Positions 22,415 to 29,994 of a DNA stretch of 64,000 nucleotides are shown here, in pieces. The stretch is taken from assembly GCF_001612805.1 (NCBI RefSeq), contig NZ_BDBD01000024.1, forward strand, positions 53,847 through 117,846, written 5' to 3'. This DNA is from Nocardia coubleae NBRC 108252 (GTDB taxonomy: Bacteria; Actinomycetota; Actinomycetes; Mycobacteriales; Mycobacteriaceae). Each line of letters opens with the position of its first letter. Position 1 is the first letter of the stretch. The notes beneath the pieces are model-generated. The model was not told the DNA's origin, did not search any database, and saw nothing but the letters and a program-made list of their open reading frames with translations. The position numbers were made by a program, and so were the translations under genes.

Positions 22415-23783
22415 GTTGCCCACCCGGTTACGCGGCCTGCGTGGTCGCGTAACAGCGGCGTTCGTCCTCAGCGCCAGTCTCGTCGCGGTGCTGCTGTCGG
22501 GTTCGGTGTATGCCATCAGCACCAATTACATGGAGTCCCAACGGGTTCGGACGGTCGAACGCGCGGTAGGGGTGCACGCCGAGATCCTCCGGTTGCGGAT
22601 GGAATCGCTGGCCACCGGGCAGGAGGCCCTCGAATCGTTGCGGCTGCCCGCCGGAACCATCGCGCTCCTCGACACCACCACGGGCACCGGCGTGCTCGGC
22701 GCCGACCAGGCCACCGTCGCCACGCTCGAACGGGCCGCCGAGGTGCCCTCGCCCGCCACCCGTGTGCGCATCGCGGGCGAGCCCTATCTGCGCACCGCGA
22801 CCTACGTCGAAAACGGTGCCGTCCTCCAGGAATTCGCGCCGCTGCGCGAGCTGGAGGACACCCTGAAGATGCTGCGTACCATCCTCTTCGCCTGCGCGGT
22901 GCTCGCCGTCGCGGTGGCCGCCGCGCTCGGCGCCTGGGCCGCGCACCTCGCGCTGCGCCCGCTGCGCCAGGTGGCGGGCACCGCGTCGCGCATCGCCGCG
23001 GGCGACCTCGACCTGCGCTTGTCGCGGCCCGAAGATGTCGATTTGTCGCCGACCGTCGAGGCCTTCAACGCCATGGTCGACTCCCTGCAGCGGCGCATCG
23101 AACGCGAACGCAGGCTCGTCTCCGACCTCAGTCACGAGTTGCGCACCCCGCTCACCACCTTGACCACCACCGCGACCGTGCTGGCCGGGCATCGCGACGA
23201 ACTGTCCGAAAGGCCGCGCGCCGCACTGGGACTGCTCGTGGAGGAGACCACCTACCTGCGCGGTCTGCTCGACGACATGCTCGCCCTCGCACGCGCCGAG
23301 GCGGGCATCCACCGCTCCGACCCGGCGCCGCTGTCGCTGGCCGAACTGCTGGCCCACCTGCTCGCGAGCCGTCGCGTCGACGCCGAGGTGCTCACGGCCA
23401 CCGACCGAGGACTGGTGCGCGGGCGGCGGATGGAACTCGAACGCGCCCTGCTCAACCTGCTCGTCAACGCCGAACGCCACGGTGGCGGTGTGGCCGCGGT
23501 GCGCGTCGAGCGCGACGGCGACGACGTGCGCGTCACCGTCGACGACGAAGGCCCCGGTGTCGAGGCGGCCGACCGCGAACGCATCTTCGAACGCTTCGTC
23601 ACCGCCTCGCGCCGCACGGGCGGCACCGGCATCGGCCTGGCCCTCGTCGCCGAAACCGTTGCGGGACACCAGGGCCGGATCCGCTGCTCGGAGCGGCCGG
23701 GCGGTGGTGCGCGCTTCGAGTTGACACTGCCCGCGCTGGATCGTCACGTGATCGCAAAGAAAACGTCCGAGCCGCCGCAATGA
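22401..23783 (+). CDS. Sensor histidine kinase
   Basis: This 460-residue kinase has an N-terminal helix (about 17-39), an extracytoplasmic sensor of about 115 residues (40-155), a second helix (160-182), a HAMP domain (183-235), then HisKA with SDLSHELRTPL and phospho-acceptor His245, and a HATPase domain (NLLVNAERHGGG N-box, DDEGPGV G1 box, GGTGIGLALVAE G2 box). It reads an unknown envelope signal and phosphorylates the response regulator, whose gene it overlaps by 14 nt. The arrangement resembles CseC-like envelope sensors, but assignment to that group is a guess. Confidence 0.92.
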   Translation: MPGPELPTRLRGLRGRVTAAFVLSASLVAVLLSGSVYAISTNYMESQRVRTVERAVGVHAEILRLRMESLATGQEALESLRLPAGTIALLDTTTGTGVLGADQATVATLERAAEVPSPATRVRIAGEPYLRTATYVENGAVLQEFAPLRELEDTLKMLRTILFACAVLAVAVAAALGAWAAHLALRPLRQVAGTASRIAAGDLDLRLSRPEDVDLSPTVEAFNAMVDSLQRRIERERRLVSDLSHELRTPLTTLTTTATVLAGHRDELSERPRAALGLLVEETTYLRGLLDDMLALARAEAGIHRSDPAPLSLAELLAHLLASRRVDAEVLTATDRGLVRGRRMELERALLNLLVNAERHGGGVAAVRVERDGDDVRVTVDDEGPGVEAADRERIFERFVTASRRTGGTGIGLALVAETVAGHQGRIRCSERPGGGARFELTLPALDRHVIAKKTSEPPQ

Positions 23784-23931
23784 AAGTCATCCATTCTCGT
23801 CACGGTCACCGGGTCGGGTGATCGCCACGACCTCGGGCTGGAGGAGGACAAGTCGCGCTGCCACGGCACGCGGCCGATTCCCGAAGTCGTCGCGCGACAC
23901 CGACACCGGTGACTTCTCGTCATCACGCGGC

Positions 23932-23962
23932 GGGGCCCGGCGCCACTCGGACGCCGGGCCCC
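23932..23962. terminator. GC-rich hairpin between kinase and porin genes
   Basis: Perfect 11-bp arms (GGGGCCCGGCG / CGCCGGGCCCC) surround a 9-nt loop, between the ends of the convergent kinase and porin genes. It can serve both strands; no T-run is present. Confidence 0.7.
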
Positions 23963-23978
23963 GCTGGGGTTGTCAGGA

Positions 23979-24644
23979 TCAGCCGATGCTGAAGGGCTGG
24001 CCCCACAGGGTGACGACCGAGCTCACGTTCTCGGTCTCCACCTTGACCTTCACGAAGGCACGCGCCTGGGCGTACCCGGCGCAGCCGCTCAGGCCGATGG
24101 TCGAGTCGGCCCAGGTCACCGAGCCGCTCTTGCCCTTGAACTTGTTGTTGGTGCCGTGGTCCTCGTTGCCGTAGTCGTCGGCCTTCTCGATGTCGAGAAT
24201 GTAGAACGACTTGGCCTGGCCGGGGCCGAGGCTCAGTTCGGCACCGGACTCGGCGCCGACGCTCACGTCCTCGCCGTCCCAGCTGCTCTCGCCTTCGACG
24301 CCACCCTCGACGCCGCCGCCGTCGATGTTGACCTGGCAACCCACCACGTAACCGGGGTAGATCTTGCCGCCCTTGGCGTTACCGGAGACCTCGACCTGCG
24401 CGGAGCCGGACACCCACGCGTTGCGGTGCACCGGGGTCGAGCCCATCGACGGGCTGATGAGGGCCGACTCGCCGACCAGGCGAACGGTGACGGTCGAGCC
24501 GTCGGACAGGGTCTTGACGATCTCGCCGCCGGGCAGCGGAACGAAGGTGTCGGCGTTGGCGGCACCGGCGGACAGCAGGCCGAAAGTCACGGCGGCCGCG
24601 CCGACCAGACCGGCCATGCGGGCCGAATTCTTACGGTCGATCAT
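23979..24644 (-). CDS. MspA-family porin (second gene of tandem pair)
   Basis: This 221-residue precursor has a signal peptide (MIDRKNSARM, hydrophobic core, cleavage near ANA-DT at about residue 31). The mature protein has MspA-family features: TFVPLPGGEIVKTLSDGSTV at the start, AWVSGSAQVEVSG, YPGYVVGCQVNI with one cysteine, GLSGCAGYAQARAFVKV with the second, and the ending LWGQPFSIG. MspA proteins form octameric outer-membrane channels across the mycolate layer. A central insertion rich in Asp/Glu/Gly marks it as different from its neighbour. ATG 24644 has AAGGA 9 nt upstream. It lies 34 nt after the other porin gene, so the pair is cotranscribed; Nocardia NfpA/NfpB, which form one mixed channel, are the obvious comparison. 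Confidence 0.87.
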   Translation of the reverse strand: MIDRKNSARMAGLVGAAAVTFGLLSAGAANADTFVPLPGGEIVKTLSDGSTVTVRLVGESALISPSMGSTPVHRNAWVSGSAQVEVSGNAKGGKIYPGYVVGCQVNIDGGGVEGGVEGESSWDGEDVSVGAESGAELSLGPGQAKSFYILDIEKADDYGNEDHGTNNKFKGKSGSVTWADSTIGLSGCAGYAQARAFVKVKVETENVSSVVTLWGQPFSIG

Positions 24645-24678
24645 GTGTGTCATTCCTTGCGATCGAAGTCGGATGCGC

Positions 24679-25323
24679 TCAGCCGATGCTGAACGGGGCA
24701 CCGTAGAGGGTGGTCTTGGAGTAGTGGTCGCCGATGATCTCCACGACCGAGTAGGCGCGGGCCTGGGCGTAACCGGCGCAGCCCTGGATCTCGATCTCGA
24801 CGTCCTGGTACTCGACCGAGTAGACGCCCGCCTTCAGGATGTCCTTCTTCTCGATCTGGACGAACTTCACCTCACCGGGGCCCAGGTCGAGGCCGACCGA
24901 GCCGCCGATGCTGCCGCCGGACAGGTCGATGCCGCCGGAGACGCCCGCGGAGATGGCGTCGTCACCGATGGCCACCTGGCAACCGACGATGTAGCCGGTG
25001 TTCAGCTGCGAGGCGCCGTGGGTGGAGGAGTTGTTGGAGCCGTCCTTGCCCGACGGACCGTTGTTCGGGCCGACCTCGCCCTCCGGCGTCGCGGTGACGT
25101 CGGCAGTGACGGTGCCCGAGACCCAGGCGACGCGGCCGGCGCCGTTGGCCGCCAGCGACGGCGAAACAGTGGCGCGCTCGGCGGTGCGGGTGATCGTCAC
25201 GCCCGGGCCTGCCTTCTGGCCGTCGGGCAGCGGGACGAAAGCGTCGGCGCCGGCGGAACCGGCGGCGAAACCACCGAGTGCGACCGCGGCGGCCGTGGCC
25301 ACGTAGAAGCGTTTGATTGTCAT
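24679..25323 (-). CDS. MspA-family porin (first gene of tandem pair)
   Basis: This 214-residue precursor has a signal peptide (MTIKRFYVAT through AGSAGA, cleavage before DAFVPLPDG). Shared MspA features are AFVPLPDGQKAG, ERATVSPSLAANGAGRVAWV, YIVGCQVAIGDD and EIQGCAGYAQARAYSVVEI with the two conserved cysteines, and the C-terminal YGAPFSIG. It has an insertion of Ser/Asn/Gly residues (SGKDGSNNSSTHGASQ) not found in its partner. ATG 25323 follows GAGGGGAAGA, a strong ribosome site. The two genes are probably subunits of one hetero-oligomeric channel for small hydrophilic solutes. The gap of 285 bases upstream must hold the promoter; I cannot point to it with confidence. Confidence 0.87.
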   Translation of the reverse strand: MTIKRFYVATAAAVALGGFAAGSAGADAFVPLPDGQKAGPGVTITRTAERATVSPSLAANGAGRVAWVSGTVTADVTATPEGEVGPNNGPSGKDGSNNSSTHGASQLNTGYIVGCQVAIGDDAISAGVSGGIDLSGGSIGGSVGLDLGPGEVKFVQIEKKDILKAGVYSVEYQDVEIEIQGCAGYAQARAYSVVEIIGDHYSKTTLYGAPFSIG

Positions 25324-25595
25324 TCTTCCCCTCATCAGGTTCGAGCGGTATCGCCTCGACGTCGGCACCTGGCAGGGCGCGTCGAGGGCCGGATCGAAGC
25401 ATTCACGCGCCCCATGGCGGGGTGAGAACCAGTCGAGGACCCGGCGATGAAGCTCACGGAACGAGAAGATTTCCGGTTCTTTGCGATGGTGTTGCGATGG
25501 GCGCAGACCGATCGTCACAAATGCGGCGTTCAGCCAATGTTGCGAAGTTCGGTATAGGGGGCGTGATTTCGATGTTCCCTGGATAGTTGCTGCGT

Positions 25596-25601
25596 TACGG
25601 T
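25596..25601 (+). promoter_or_regulatory. Probable -10 element, leaderless mRNA
   Basis: TACGGT fits TANNNT and ends 7 nt before the ATG at 25609; no ribosome site is present, consistent with a leaderless transcript. Confidence 0.4.
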
Positions 25602-25608
25602 TTCCCAC

Positions 25609-25980
25609 ATGGACGACATCGAGTTGGATTTGCCGAGCGTCGCTTCTCCCCACAACTCCGGACGAATTCTCGACATCGGCGCGGTCGGATTGCGCAATCC
25701 ACTTCCGGTCGACGGTGAACAGACCCACGCCTATGTTTCCTGCGTCGACGGCACCACCCTGCGACTGCCGGATTCTTTGCAGAACTGGGCCATGCAGACC
25801 CTCGCCGCGAACTACGACCTGCGCGCCACCGGCCTGCCGTCGCTGTTCCCGTGCCGGTTCGAGTTCGGCATCCGCGACGGGGCGGCCTACGCTGTTCCAG
25901 TCAGCGATCAGGCGCGTCAGAGGAGGCCATCATCACCACCGCAGCAGATGTCGGCGACTTCGCCAAGCGTCACGGGCTGA
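25609..25980 (+). CDS. Small hypothetical protein upstream of cinA-like gene
   Basis: I do not recognise this 123-residue protein. The first ~95 residues are ordinary in composition (IELDLPSVASPHNSGRILDI, then LPDSLQNWAMQTLAANYDLR), while the last ~28 (QARQRRPSSPPQQMSATSPS) are low-complexity and overlap the start of the CinA-like gene in another frame. The tail may be spurious coding imposed by the overlap, or the gene may have lost its original stop. The start is leaderless-looking. Confidence 0.5.
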   Translation: MDDIELDLPSVASPHNSGRILDIGAVGLRNPLPVDGEQTHAYVSCVDGTTLRLPDSLQNWAMQTLAANYDLRATGLPSLFPCRFEFGIRDGAAYAVPVSDQARQRRPSSPPQQMSATSPSVTG

Positions 25981-26393
25981 CAGTCGCCGTAGCCGAATCC
26001 CTCACCGGCGGTAACCTCGCCGCCGCCCTCGCGGCGGCACCCGACTCCGCGCAGTGGTTCCGTGGCGGGGTCGTCGCGTACTCCGTGACGGTGAAACAGT
26101 CCGTTCTCGGCGTGCCCGACGTGCCGGTGGTGTCGGAGACGGCCGCACTGGCCATGGCCGAAGGCGTGCGTGCACTGACCGACGCCGATATCGCTGCCGC
26201 GACCACCGGCGTCGGTGGGCCGGGCGATCAGGACGGCGAACCGGCGGGGTCGGTGTGGTGCGCTGTCGCCACCCGCGACACCTCCTGGGCCGTGCACCGG
26301 AATTTCGACGGCGAACCCGAGCAGGTGCTCGAGCAGTCGGTCCGGTGCGCGCTGGAGATGTTGGGCGAGAGCGAGAAGCGCTTCACCGGCTAG
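25932..26393 (+). CDS. CinA C-terminal domain amidohydrolase (nicotinamide-nucleotide amidase type)
   Basis: This is a stand-alone CinA C-terminal domain, the family of PncC that hydrolyses nicotinamide mononucleotide to nicotinate mononucleotide in NAD salvage. Motifs are TVAVAESLTGGNLAAALAAA (catalytic Ser region), RGGVVAYSVTVKQSVLGVP, AATTGVGGPGDQDGEPAGSV and the tail EQSVRCALEMLG. The usual AESCTGG is AESLTGG here. The start is odd: a perfect AGGAGG (25921-25926) is followed not by ATG/GTG/TTG but by two ATC codons (25929, 25932); domain length fits an ATC start at 25932. The only canonical in-frame start is ATG 25851, which would add 27 residues out of frame over the previous gene. Confidence 0.8.
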   Translation: MTTAADVGDFAKRHGLTVAVAESLTGGNLAAALAAAPDSAQWFRGGVVAYSVTVKQSVLGVPDVPVVSETAALAMAEGVRALTDADIAAATTGVGGPGDQDGEPAGSVWCAVATRDTSWAVHRNFDGEPEQVLEQSVRCALEMLGESEKRFTG

Positions 26394-27427
26394 ACGATCG
26401 GTGGCAGGTGCACCACCTGGCCCGCGTACGCCAGACCCGCACCGAAGCCGAGCAGCAACGCGGTCTGGCCGGGTTCGGCGGCGCCGCTGCGCAGCAACTG
26501 TTCCATGGCCATGGGAATCGAGGCGGCACTGGTGTTACCGGTGTCGACGATGTCGCGCGCCACGGCGACGGTGTCGGGCAGGTCGAGGGTGCGGACCAGC
26601 GCGTCGGTGATGCGGATATTGGCCTGATGCGGCACGAAGGCGTCCAGGTCGGCGGCGGTGACACCGGCCAGCTTCAAGGCCTCCCGGCACGCCTGCTCCA
26701 GGAACGTGACGGCCCAGCGGAATACCTCGGTGCCGTTCATCCGGATGTAGGGCCGCACCGTCGTGCCACCACTGGCCTCGGCGGCCGCCACCTCGGCGAA
26801 GTACTCCTGGAAGTCCTTGTCCTGCTTGATCGCCGAGGTGCGTGACCCGTCCGAGCCCCACGCCACCGGTCCGATCCCCTCCTGCTCGGCGGCGCCGACG
26901 ACCACCGCGCCCGCGCCGTCGGCGAAGATGAACGCCGTGCCGCGATCGGTGCGGTCGAGCAGGTCCGAGAGCCGTTCCACACCGATCACCAGCACGTGGC
27001 GCGCCTGACCGGAGCGGACCAGGTTGGCGGCATCGGCCAGCGCGTAGCAGAAGCCCGCGCACCCGGCGGAGATGTCGTAGGCGGCGGTGTCGTGCATGCC
27101 GAGTTCGGTCGCGACCACCGCGCCCGCCGAGGGGCCGAGGACCATCTGCGACGAGGTCGCCAGCAGCACGGCGTCGACCTGGTCGGCGGTGATGCCCGCG
27201 GCGGTGAGGGCGTCGCGGGCGGCGGCGGTGCTCATCGACACGATGGTCTCGTCGTCTTCGGCCCAGTGCCTGGCGGCGATGCCGGATCGGGTCTTGATCC
27301 ATTCGTCGGAGGAGTCGATGGCCTCGACGATCTCCGAGTTGGGCACGACGCGGCGCGGCCGGTACACGCCGAGGCCGAGAATTCCCGTGTGGGTGATCGG
27401 AATCGAGGTGGCGATGGGGGTTGGCAT
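26390..27427 (-). CDS. Beta-ketoacyl-ACP synthase III (FabH-like)
   Basis: This 345-residue thiolase-fold enzyme has the complete KASIII triad: Cys123 in ISAGCAGFCYAL, His267 in VPHQANIRI and Asn298 in DTGNTSAAS. The C-terminal GFGAGLAYAGQVVHLPP is typical. KASIII condenses acyl-CoA with malonyl-ACP to begin fatty-acid chains; longer-chain primers are accepted in mycolate bacteria. ATG 27427 has GGAGAGGATG upstream. It diverges from a TetR regulator across two identical palindromes, so it is regulated apart from the housekeeping FAS-II genes. The stop overlaps the CinA-like gene by 4 bp (convergent). Confidence 0.9.
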   Translation of the reverse strand: MPTPIATSIPITHTGILGLGVYRPRRVVPNSEIVEAIDSSDEWIKTRSGIAARHWAEDDETIVSMSTAAARDALTAAGITADQVDAVLLATSSQMVLGPSAGAVVATELGMHDTAAYDISAGCAGFCYALADAANLVRSGQARHVLVIGVERLSDLLDRTDRGTAFIFADGAGAVVVGAAEQEGIGPVAWGSDGSRTSAIKQDKDFQEYFAEVAAAEASGGTTVRPYIRMNGTEVFRWAVTFLEQACREALKLAGVTAADLDAFVPHQANIRITDALVRTLDLPDTVAVARDIVDTGNTSAASIPMAMEQLLRSGAAEPGQTALLLGFGAGLAYAGQVVHLPPIV

Positions 27428-27442
27428 GACATCCTCTCCATG

Positions 27443-27493
27443 TGAACCGATCGGTTCATCCGTCATAAGGTCTAACATGAACCGATCGGTTCA
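27443..27493. promoter_or_regulatory. Two identical TetR-type palindromes between KASIII and tetR
   Basis: TGAACCGATCGGTTCA, a perfect 16-bp palindrome, occurs at 27443-27458 and again at 27478-27493, with 35 bp between equivalent positions. The pair lies between the divergent starts at 27427 and 27521 and is the evident binding site for the TetR protein encoded next to it, controlling both genes. Confidence 0.85.
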
Positions 27494-27520
27494 ATCAAGC
27501 GTTTCGGGGAGGAGAGTCGG

Positions 27521-28102
27521 ATGCCGGCCGGACCACGCGCCCGACTGATCGAGCACACCATCGCGACCGTGCAGGAGCACGGTGTGCACGCGGCGGCGTT
27601 GAGCGAACTGCTCAAGCGGAGCAATACCTCACGCAACTCGCTCTACCAGCATTTTCCCTCCGGCAAGAGCGAACTGGTGCAGACCGCGGCCCGCATCGTG
27701 TCGCGGCTGGTGTACTCGCACGTCAGCGCCGTGGCCGACGCCCTGCAGACCGCGCCGTCGGCGCAGCAGTGGCTGACCGATCTGTTCGCCTTCTGGCGGG
27801 TGCCGCTCGAACAGAGCGAGTTCCGGGCCGGATCGTTCATGATGGCCGCCGCGCTGGACGAAAGCGATCCGGTGGTGCAGTCGATCGCCGGACAGGCCTT
27901 CGCCGAATGGACCGCGCGCCTGGCCGACGGCATCGTCGCGGCCGGGATCGAACGGGCGACGGCGGTGTCCCTGGCCGGGTTCCTGCTCACCACCATCGAG
28001 GGCACCATCGTGCACAGCCGGGCGCTCAAGTCGGCGCATCCGTTCGATCAGGCGGTCACCCAGCTGACCATCCTGTTCAACTATCACCTGTCTCAGCGTT
28101 GA
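27521..28102 (+). CDS. TetR family transcriptional regulator
   Basis: This 193-residue regulator has the TetR N-terminal helix-turn-helix (RARLIEHTIATVQEHGVHAA, then LLKRSNTSRNSLYQHFPSGKSEL). The C-terminal ligand domain resembles the YxaF/LmrA subgroup, whose members contain RAGSFMMAAALDES and FLLTTIEGTIVHSRAL-like blocks. GGGAGGAGAG precedes ATG 27521. It should repress itself and the divergent KASIII gene through the two palindromes between them; the ligand may be an acyl-CoA or a drug. It ends 10 bp inside the convergent esterase gene. Confidence 0.9.
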   Translation: MPAGPRARLIEHTIATVQEHGVHAAALSELLKRSNTSRNSLYQHFPSGKSELVQTAARIVSRLVYSHVSAVADALQTAPSAQQWLTDLFAFWRVPLEQSEFRAGSFMMAAALDESDPVVQSIAGQAFAEWTARLADGIVAAGIERATAVSLAGFLLTTIEGTIVHSRALKSAHPFDQAVTQLTILFNYHLSQR

Positions 28103-29016
28103 GGTGAAACATCCTGTGCGCCATCGAGATCCGCGCACAGCGTGGTGACGATGTGGCGGCGGGCCGTTGCGCCTTCGGGACTCGGGGTCAGCGGATACAC
28201 GTGCACCAGACCCGGTTTCTCGATGTAGTCCAGGTCGACACCGGCCGCGCGGGCCTTGTCCCGCAGCAGACGGGCGTCGGGATTGAGGATGTCGTCGGTG
28301 CCGGTGAACAGGGTGATCGGGCCGAGGCCGGTGAGATCGCCGAACAGGGGGCTCACCATGGGGTCCTTCATCGGCAGCTCGCCGCTCCACCGGCGGCCGT
28401 AGACGAGGCCGCCGTCACGACCGAGCCACGGGTCGCGCTGCTGCACGACGTCGATCTCCGGGTTCTCGAGGGTGAGGTCGAGAGCCGGGGAGATGAGGAC
28501 GGTACGCGGCAGTGTGGTGCCGAGGTCGCGGAGGTGCAGAGCGGTGGACAGGGCGATCTGGCCGCCGGCCGAATCACCGCCGAGGAAGGTGGGGCCGTGT
28601 TCGTCGGCGCTGGTGCGGACGAGGTCGGCTACGCGGGGAATCACGTCCGCGGCGGTGCCGAACGGAATGAGGGGGTAGATCGGCACCGTCACCGTGAGCC
28701 GTGCGCGGATGGCGAGCATGGCCGCCAGCCGCCAGTGCTGCACCGCGATCTCACCGACCCAGCCGCCACCGTGTGCGTACACCAGGCCGCCGCGTGGTTT
28801 TCCGGTGCGCGGGGTGAGGGTGTAGACGGGCCAGCCACGATCGCGCACCACGGCGATGTCGACTCCGCGCAGGGTGCGTGGCGGGCCGTAGGGCAGTGGG
28901 CGAAGCGCCAACTCGCGGATATGGGCCTCGGCGCGTTCGGCGTCGATGTAGTTCCGGTTGCGGCGCGCTACTCGCAGGAACCCGGGAATCACGAACCGGC
29001 TCATCACTGTGGGCAC
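28093..29016 (-). CDS. Alpha/beta hydrolase, hormone-sensitive-lipase-like esterase
   Basis: This 307-residue serine esterase has the HSL-type oxyanion motif VYAHGGGWVG and nucleophile motif FLGGDSAGGQIAL; the acid is probably in TGTDDILNPD and the histidine in GLVHVYPL. It belongs to the group that includes mycobacterial Lip esterases, which cleave short- to medium-chain acyl esters. No signal peptide is clear, although the first 20 residues are hydrophobic and basic. GTG 29016 sits 5 nt after GGAGG and is preferred to an upstream GTG at 29028. The gene is monocistronic; the overlap with tetR is convergent. Confidence 0.87.
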   Translation of the reverse strand: MPTVMSRFVIPGFLRVARRNRNYIDAERAEAHIRELALRPLPYGPPRTLRGVDIAVVRDRGWPVYTLTPRTGKPRGGLVYAHGGGWVGEIAVQHWRLAAMLAIRARLTVTVPIYPLIPFGTAADVIPRVADLVRTSADEHGPTFLGGDSAGGQIALSTALHLRDLGTTLPRTVLISPALDLTLENPEIDVVQQRDPWLGRDGGLVYGRRWSGELPMKDPMVSPLFGDLTGLGPITLFTGTDDILNPDARLLRDKARAAGVDLDYIEKPGLVHVYPLTPSPEGATARRHIVTTLCADLDGAQDVSPQR

Positions 29017-29056
29017 CGCAACCTCCACTCGTACAGGTGCCCGCCAAATTACCCGT

Positions 29057-29599
29057 TCAGGCCAACGGTTGTTCGATGATGTCGGTCCGCAGGCTGGAGC
29101 CGTTGAGATCGAGGTACACCACGCCCTCGGTGATCGACAGGCTCGCGGTATTGCGCCGATCCACCAGCCGCGCCGCCTCGTCGATGAACGCCCGGTCGAA
29201 ACTGTAGAGCGGAATCGCGGCCGCGTTGTGAATCTTCTTGCCCGCGTACTGCGCGAGCACCTTCACCGGATCCCGATGCGTGTACACCGCCGCCCGCCCG
29301 GCCAGCTTGCTCCCCCGATGAATCCGCTCCGAGTCGGGCGCCCCCACCTCGATCCAGGCCGTCGTCCGCCCCGTCAGATCCCGCACCTGCACCGCGGGCT
29401 CGTCGGTAGCCGAGATCCCACCCTCACTGAACACGATCCCCTCCTCGTACTGCAGGCAGTACGCCAGAATCCGCGTCACCATGTACTCGAGCGTCTCGGA
29501 AGGATGCCGAGCCACCCGCAACTCCAACTCCTCATAGACCCCCCGATCCACATCGGCGAGCTGAATAGCGAAAGTGTGCACAGTAGCGCTGATTCCCAT
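29057..29599 (-). CDS. YaeQ family protein
   Basis: This protein of about 180 residues matches YaeQ, a PD-(D/E)XK-nuclease-like fold: SATVHTFAIQLADVDRGVYE, RHPSETLEYMVTRILAYCLQ and EEGIVFSEGGISATDEPAV, then TTAWIEVGAPDSERIHRGSK, which carries the Asp/Glu-x-Lys-like core, and the C-terminal TEGVVYLDLNG. Biochemical function is unsettled. ATG 29599 begins at the family's usual N-terminus; an ATG at 29632 with a better ribosome site would add 11 residues and overlap the upstream gene. It is cotranscribed with the YjbR-like gene. Confidence 0.82.
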   Translation of the reverse strand: MGISATVHTFAIQLADVDRGVYEELELRVARHPSETLEYMVTRILAYCLQYEEGIVFSEGGISATDEPAVQVRDLTGRTTAWIEVGAPDSERIHRGSKLAGRAAVYTHRDPVKVLAQYAGKKIHNAAAIPLYSFDRAFIDEAARLVDRRNTASLSITEGVVYLDLNGSSLRTDIIEQPLA

Positions 29600-29612
29600 A
29601 AGACCCGCCACC

Positions 29613-29963
29613 CTAGTTGGTAGCGGACTCATGAGACTCCAGGAGGGCTCGGGGGGCGGCCTGGGTCCAGGAGTCGGTGATGATGGCGGTGAGTTCGTCG
29701 TGGTCGTCGAGGGCTGAGAGGCGGACGCGGACCCAGGCGTTGTTCGCCTCGTGGGAGGCGATCCAGAACTTGGCGGGTTCGGCCTGGACGAGTTCGTCGC
29801 GGTCGATGATCGGGCAGCGGACGGCCATCGAGGTCTCGTTCTCGGGGAGGGTGAGGAACAGGCGGCCCGAGACCTTGAAAATCGGCATGCCCCAGGCGAA
29901 TTCCTCCGCCGTGCCGGGCAGGGACAAGGCGAAGGAGCGGACGTCGTCCCCGGTGACTGTCAT
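29613..29963 (-). CDS. MmcQ/YjbR family protein
   Basis: This 116-residue protein has the YjbR fold signature: DDVRSFALSLPGTAEEFAWG, FKVSGRLFLTLPENE, EPAKFWIASHEANNAWVRV and the DELTAIITDSWTQAAPRAL tail. The family is DNA-binding-like (CyaY-like fold) with no agreed role. It starts at ATG 29963 and is followed after 13 nt by the YaeQ gene. Confidence 0.85.
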   Translation of the reverse strand: MTVTGDDVRSFALSLPGTAEEFAWGMPIFKVSGRLFLTLPENETSMAVRCPIIDRDELVQAEPAKFWIASHEANNAWVRVRLSALDDHDELTAIITDSWTQAAPRALLESHESATN

Positions 29964-29994
29964 GACCCGATCATCTCAAAACGCACCGACAGGT

